Below are positions 4,554 through 7,452 of a stretch of 7,452 nt of DNA, in pieces (positions within the stretch are counted from its first letter, which is position 1; each line of letters starts with the position of its first letter). The stretch lies in contig NZ_CAMIOH010000154.1 of NCBI RefSeq assembly GCF_946221145.1, positions 1 through 7,452 of the forward strand, read 5' to 3'. The notes under the pieces were generated by a model that made no database searches, was not told the DNA's origin, and was given only the letters and a program-made list of their open reading frames with translations. A program made the translations under genes and the position numbers. The stretch is from an uncultured Paracoccus sp. Its GTDB lineage: Bacteria; Pseudomonadota; Alphaproteobacteria; Rhodobacterales; Rhodobacteraceae.

Positions 4554-5327
4554 ATGACACTGAATCACCAGATCACCGGCACCGATGACGGCCTGCCCGT
4601 CCTGATGGTCCACGGCCTGTTCGGCCAGGGCCGCAACCTGGGCGCCCTGGCCCGCCGCCTGGCGGAACGGCGCCGGGTGGTGACCGTGGACATGCGCAAC
4701 CACGGCGACAGTTTTCACGACGCCGACCACGGCTATCCGGCCCTGGCGGGCGACTTGGCCCAGGTGATCGCGGATCTGGGTGGTCGGGTCGATGTGGTGG
4801 GGCATTCGATGGGCGGCAAGGCGTCCATGGTGCTGGCGCTGACCCAACCCGAACGGGTGCGCAGGCTGGCGGTGATGGACATCGCGCCGGTCGCCTATGG
4901 CCATTCGCAGACCGCGCTGATCGACGCGATGGAGGGGCTGGATCTGTCCGCCATCGACCGCCGCAGCGCCGCCGACGCAGCCCTGGCGCAGGCGATCGAC
5001 GAGCCGGGCGTCAGGGCCTTTCTGCTGCAATCGCTGGATCTGAAATCCGATCCCAAGGCCTGGCGGCTGAACCTGCCCGCGCTGCGCGACCAGATGGGCA
5101 ATCTGGTCGGCTGGCCCGAGGGCCTGCCCCGTGCGACCTTCGACGGCCCGGTGCTGGAGATCGCGGGCGAAACGTCCGAATACGTCACCGATGCGGGACA
5201 GGCGGCGCTGCGCAGCTATTTCCCGCAGGCGCGGGTCGTGCGCGTGAAGGGTGCCGGGCACTGGCTGCATGCCGATGCACCCGAGGCGGTGGCGCAGATC
5301 CTGGTCAGCTATCTGGGCGACGGCTGA
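4554..5327 (+). CDS. Alpha/beta hydrolase, YbfF/ABHD11-like esterase
   Basis: This is a cytoplasmic serine hydrolase of 257 residues, about the length of E. coli YbfF, which cleaves acyl esters/thioesters in vitro; the natural substrate is unknown. The oxyanion-hole HG is at 20-21 (LMVHGLFGQGRNLGALA). VDMRNHGDS (45-53) is the family's D-x-RNHG-x-S signature. The nucleophile elbow GHSMGGKASM (83-92) gives Ser85, and GAGHWLHAD (233-241) gives His236. The usual acid position after strand 7 reads GETSEYVT, without a clear Asp; in this family the acid appears to be the Asp of MDIAPV, here Asp109. The start is supported by AGGATC about nine bases upstream and by the family N-terminus. The gene is divergent from the tail-anchored hypothetical protein, and its end overlaps the convergent lipoprotein gene by 23 bases. 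Confidence 0.92.
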   Translation: MTLNHQITGTDDGLPVLMVHGLFGQGRNLGALARRLAERRRVVTVDMRNHGDSFHDADHGYPALAGDLAQVIADLGGRVDVVGHSMGGKASMVLALTQPERVRRLAVMDIAPVAYGHSQTALIDAMEGLDLSAIDRRSAADAALAQAIDEPGVRAFLLQSLDLKSDPKAWRLNLPALRDQMGNLVGWPEGLPRATFDGPVLEIAGETSEYVTDAGQAALRSYFPQARVVRVKGAGHWLHADAPEAVAQILVSYLGDG

Positions 5328-5631
5328 GAACACCCCAGCAGTCCAGGTCGAACCGGACCACGCCGGTATCGCGGGGCGCAAGCGTCTTGCCGCTGAAGGC
5401 GATCACCTCGCATCCGGTTGCCTGGGCCGCCGCCCGGGCCATCAGCGCGGGAATCTCGCGCTGAGACGGCCGGACGATGAAGGTGGTTCGTATGACCTCG
5501 GCCACCTCGTCCTTGTGAAATACCGCAAAGTCGATGCCGCCCAGGCGGATATCGTGGCGCACCGCCCCCGACATCCGGGGCGAGGGGCTGGCGCAGGCAG
5601 ACAGGATCAGCAGCAGGACAAGGATACGCAT
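5305..5631 (-). CDS. Small putative lipoprotein
   Basis: This 108-residue protein begins MRILVLLLILSAC: one basic residue, a short hydrophobic core and a lipobox L-S-A-C with Cys13 as the lipidated residue. After processing it would be a roughly 95-residue periplasmic lipoprotein. The mature part has a probable mixed alpha/beta fold (IRLGGIDFAVFHKDEVAEVIR, then a helix at about 60-73) and two further cysteines, Cys74 and Cys98, that could form a disulfide. I do not recognise a named family. The start at 5631 is supported by the signal peptide and GGGG a few bases upstream. It begins 34 bases after the zapA stop on the same strand, so it may be co-transcribed with the ZauP-like gene and zapA. 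Its last 23 bases overlap the end of the convergent hydrolase gene. Confidence 0.82.
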   Translation of the reverse strand: MRILVLLLILSACASPSPRMSGAVRHDIRLGGIDFAVFHKDEVAEVIRTTFIVRPSQREIPALMARAAAQATGCEVIAFSGKTLAPRDTGVVRFDLDCWGVLSRRPDS

Positions 5632-5665
5632 CGCCCCTGTCTGCCACCGACTGCTTAAAGCCGGG

Positions 5666-6028
5666 TTAACGGCTGCCCTGATCCTCCAGCCGCTCGGCCA
5701 GGGATTCGGCGCGGGCGGCCAGTTCGGCCATGGCTTCCTTCAGGTCGGACGGGATGACCGGAACCTCGACCCGCGTGGGGTTGGCTTGCAGGCGGTTCAG
5801 GTGGCGTTCGGCCTTTTCGGCGCGTTCCTCCAGCGTGGCCACGCGGTCGGCCAGCATCAGCCCCGCCAGCAGCAGCAGGCGCGGTTCCGGCGTGCGGCCC
5901 GCCTGGGACAGGATATGCTGGGCCTCGGCGTCCAGCAGCGCGGCGGCACGTTGCAGCAACCGCTCCTCTCCGTCCTGGGCGGCGACACGGTATTCCTTGT
6001 GCCCGATGGTGAAATCGACTTCGGCCAT
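5666..6028 (-). CDS. zapA: Cell division protein ZapA
   Basis: ZapA binds FtsZ in the cytoplasm and helps bundle and align Z-ring filaments. The 120-residue protein has the family layout. The N-terminal beta-rich head carries VDFTIGHKEYRVAAQDGEE (4-22), followed by the helix LLQRAAALLDAEAQHIL (24-40). The segment PRLLLLAGLMLADRVATLEER (49-69) leads into a coiled coil from about 54 to 81. After a short Pro-containing linker (VEVPVIPSDL) there is a second helix to the end. The start at 6028 has a strong GGAGGA six bases upstream. The ATG overlaps the TAA of the preceding coiled-coil gene by one base (TAATG), so the two are translationally coupled. In many bacteria 6S RNA follows zapA; only 34 bases separate it from the next gene here, so it is not at this place. 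Confidence 0.93.
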   Translation of the reverse strand: MAEVDFTIGHKEYRVAAQDGEERLLQRAAALLDAEAQHILSQAGRTPEPRLLLLAGLMLADRVATLEERAEKAERHLNRLQANPTRVEVPVIPSDLKEAMAELAARAESLAERLEDQGSR

Positions 6029-6516
6029 TAGCGGTCCTCCTGCCTGTCGCCGTCCTGGACGCTTTCGGGAACGCCGCCGGCATCGCCAGCCGCCTCGGGC
6101 GTGGCGATGGGCGCGTCATCCTCGGCCAGCAGCCGTTCCACCTCGGCCATCAGGGCGCCCAGCTGGGCTGCCTCGGCGGCGCGGGCGGCACGCAGGGCCT
6201 CGATCTCGGCCTCCAGGGCAAGGCTGACCGTCTCGGCCATGTCGCCCTGGCCTGCCTGCTGGATCAGCGCGCGATTGGCCGCGATCAGGTCGTCATTCGC
6301 GGCGGCCAGCCGGGCGGCCTGTTCGGCCATGTCCTGCTGCTCCAGCCGGTCCGTCAGCGTCCTGATCTGCGCCTGGGCCGCCGCAAGGTCGTCATGCAGA
6401 TCGGTGCGAAGATCGACGCCGGGCGCGGCGTGGACGGACCCGCCCCGATCCAGAAACTGGTCGATGCGATCCAATGCGGCGCTCAGGCGGCGTTCGCTGA
6501 CAGAGATATCGCTCAT
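6028..6516 (-). CDS. Coiled-coil protein encoded upstream of zapA, ZauP-like
   Basis: A 162-residue soluble protein. Residues 1-25 form a short amphipathic helix ([20 protein letters not shown]). After a Gly-containing linker, residues 38-131 are a nearly continuous predicted coiled coil rich in Ala, Leu, Glu and Arg, broken near QAGQGD (87-92). The tail from about 132 is acidic and disordered ([14 protein letters not shown]). In Caulobacter a coiled-coil protein encoded directly upstream of zapA, ZauP, works with ZapA to focus the Z-ring. Position, size and architecture here fit that role, but coiled coils give weak homology evidence. The ATG at 6516 has AAAGGA eight bases upstream; a start at 6567 would add 17 residues with no ribosome-binding site and is not favoured. 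The stop overlaps zapA by one base. It is divergent from hisB; no convincing promoter was found for it. Confidence 0.8.
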   Translation of the reverse strand: MSDISVSERRLSAALDRIDQFLDRGGSVHAAPGVDLRTDLHDDLAAAQAQIRTLTDRLEQQDMAEQAARLAAANDDLIAANRALIQQAGQGDMAETVSLALEAEIEALRAARAAEAAQLGALMAEVERLLAEDDAPIATPEAAGDAGGVPESVQDGDRQEDR

Positions 6517-6581
6517 CGGCGGTCCTTTCGTAGCGGTCCCCCGGTTGTGGCATTGCGTCCCGCCCATGACAAGCCTGCCGC

Positions 6582-6610
6582 TTGGCGCGCCCGCCGCCGC
6601 GCCCTATAAG
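6582..6610 (+). promoter_or_regulatory. hisB promoter
   Basis: TTGGCG (6582-6587) and TATAAG (6605-6610) are 17 bases apart, a good housekeeping-sigma match, with transcription start expected near 6617. The leader would be only about 18 nt and contains the ribosome-binding site AAAGGGA (6621-6627) seven bases before the hisB ATG. There is no room for a histidine attenuator leader peptide. Confidence 0.7.
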
Positions 6611-6634
6611 GCAGGCGACGAAAGGGACACAGCC

Positions 6635-7222
6635 ATGCGCGAAGCCACCATCACCCGCACCACCGCCGAAACCCAGATCGAGGTCGCGCTGAACCTTGAC
6701 GGCACCGGCGTCTATGACAACCAGACGGGCGTGGGCTTTTTCGATCACATGCTGGACCAGCTGTCGCGCCATTCGCTGATCGACCTGACCATCCGCGCCA
6801 AGGGCGACCTGCATGTGGACGACCACCACACGGTCGAGGATACCGGCATTGCCATCGGCCAGGCCCTGACCCGCGCGCTTGGCGACAAGAAGGGCATCCG
6901 CCGTTACGGCAGCTTTCTGCTGGCGATGGACGATTCGCTGGTCCGCGCGGCGTTGGATCTGTCGGCGCGGCCGTTCCTTGTGTGGAACGTCGATTTCCCG
7001 ACCCAGAAGATCGGCGGTTTCGACACCGAACTGGTGCGTGAATTCTTTCAGGCGCTGTCCACGCATGGCGGGATCACGCTGCATGTGGACCGCCTCCACG
7101 GCATCAACAGCCACCACATCGCCGAGGCCGCCTTCAAGGCCGTGGCCCGCGCCCTGCGCGAGGCGGTGGAACCCGATCCGCGCATGGCGGGGGTGCTGCC
7201 GTCCACCAAGGGGGCGCTGTGA
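6635..7222 (+). CDS. hisB: Imidazoleglycerol-phosphate dehydratase
   Basis: HisB removes water from imidazole glycerol phosphate to give imidazole acetol phosphate in histidine synthesis; it is a cytoplasmic manganese-dependent enzyme. The 195-residue length is that of the monofunctional bacterial form, without the phosphatase domain fused in E. coli. Metal-binding and active-site motifs are intact: [16 protein letters not shown] (32-47), [17 protein letters not shown] (62-78), DTELVREFF (130-138) and [15 protein letters not shown] (155-169). The ends are standard ([19 protein letters not shown]). The ATG at 6635 is fixed by homology and by AAAGGGA; a much longer in-frame opening upstream is only antisense to the ZauP-like gene. 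Its TGA overlaps the hisH ATG by one base, so the genes are co-translated as the start of a his operon. Confidence 0.97.
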   Translation: MREATITRTTAETQIEVALNLDGTGVYDNQTGVGFFDHMLDQLSRHSLIDLTIRAKGDLHVDDHHTVEDTGIAIGQALTRALGDKKGIRRYGSFLLAMDDSLVRAALDLSARPFLVWNVDFPTQKIGGFDTELVREFFQALSTHGGITLHVDRLHGINSHHIAEAAFKAVARALREAVEPDPRMAGVLPSTKGAL

Positions 7223-7452
7223 TGCGGGTCGCGCTGATCGACTATGACAGCGGCAACCTGCATTCGGCGGAAAAGGCGTTCCAGCTGATGGGCCGCGAGG
7301 CCGGCGCCGAGGTCGTCGTGACCTCGGATCCGGCCGTGGCCGCGCGGGCCGACCGGATCGTGCTGCCGGGCGACGGCGCTTTTCCCGCCTGCCGCGCCGC
7401 CCTGGGCGAAGTGGACGGCATGGCCGAGGCACTGCGCGAGGCGGTTCTGGAC
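7222..7452 (+). CDS. hisH: Imidazole glycerol phosphate synthase glutaminase subunit, C-terminus beyond the window
   Basis: HisH hydrolyses glutamine and channels ammonia to HisF, which makes IGP and AICAR. The 77 visible codons begin [20 protein letters not shown], the standard start of HisH with the D-Y-x-x-G-N-L motif. LPGDGAFPACRAAL (residues 48-61) corresponds to the glutaminase oxyanion-strand region, usually PGVGAF; the Asp in place of Val deserves note but is probably a lineage variant. The catalytic Cys-His-Glu triad lies further on and cannot be checked. The ATG shares one base with the hisB stop (TGATG). hisA and hisF would be expected beyond the right edge in this group. Confidence 0.95.
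   Translation, partial: MRVALIDYDSGNLHSAEKAFQLMGREAGAEVVVTSDPAVAARADRIVLPGDGAFPACRAALGEVDGMAEALREAVLD

Noticed and set aside
4470..5381. Long minus-strand open frame opposite the hydrolase
   Set aside because: It covers the hydrolase, which has complete catalytic motifs; the reverse frame has no recognisable domain or ribosome-binding site.
5632..5665. Possible 6S RNA downstream of zapA
   Set aside because: In many proteobacteria 6S RNA lies after zapA, but only 34 bases separate zapA from the next gene here, far too short.
6101..6634. Long plus-strand opening in frame with hisB
   Set aside because: It is antisense to the ZauP-like gene. hisB has its own promoter, ribosome-binding site and family N-terminus at 6635.
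1..7452. A novel defence system, biosynthetic cluster, CRISPR array or mobile element
   Set aside because: All sizeable genes are accounted for by housekeeping or common families, base composition looks even, and no repeat arrays, transposases or toxin-antitoxin pairs are visible.

Overview
The window is GC-rich, densely packed chromosomal DNA that looks like an alphaproteobacterium of the Rhodobacterales, most likely Paracoccus or a close relative. The assignment rests on protein character (an IbpA-type small heat-shock protein beginning MRNFDLTPLY, a ZauP-like/ZapA pair, a hisB-hisH junction), on a CCA-encoding tRNA and on the promoter style. No alignment was run, so the genus is an inference. 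I see no mobile element, CRISPR array, phage gene or defence system.

Layout, left to right. (1) The N-terminal 299 codons of purM run leftwards off the window. (2) A tRNA with a CAU anticodon, probably the lysidine-modified isoleucine tRNA, follows on the plus strand. (3) Two minus-strand genes each have their own heat-shock-like promoter: a small heat-shock protein with a ROSE-like RNA thermometer in its leader, and a YdcH/DUF465 small protein. (4) A DUF599 membrane protein (+) runs tail to tail into an MFS efflux permease (-), with the coding regions overlapping by 80 bp. (5) A small tail-anchored hypothetical protein (-) is divergent from a YbfF-type alpha/beta hydrolase (+). (6) A leftward group of a ZauP-like coiled-coil protein, ZapA and a small lipoprotein has tight spacing, and the lipoprotein overlaps the hydrolase 3' end by 23 bp. 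(7) hisB and the first 77 codons of hisH read rightwards out of the window as the start of a histidine operon.

Functionally the region is mostly housekeeping: purine synthesis, translation, protein quality control, Z-ring organisation and histidine synthesis. The genes do not form one pathway. The most informative non-coding signal is upstream of the small heat-shock gene: a CTTGAA-N15-CCTAGAT promoter, an approximately 85-nt structured leader, and a hairpin that hides the Shine-Dalgarno sequence using the UCGCU/AGGA pairing with a bulged G typical of ROSE thermometers. The other observations are candidate operators, overlapping convergent gene ends and small uncharacterised proteins.
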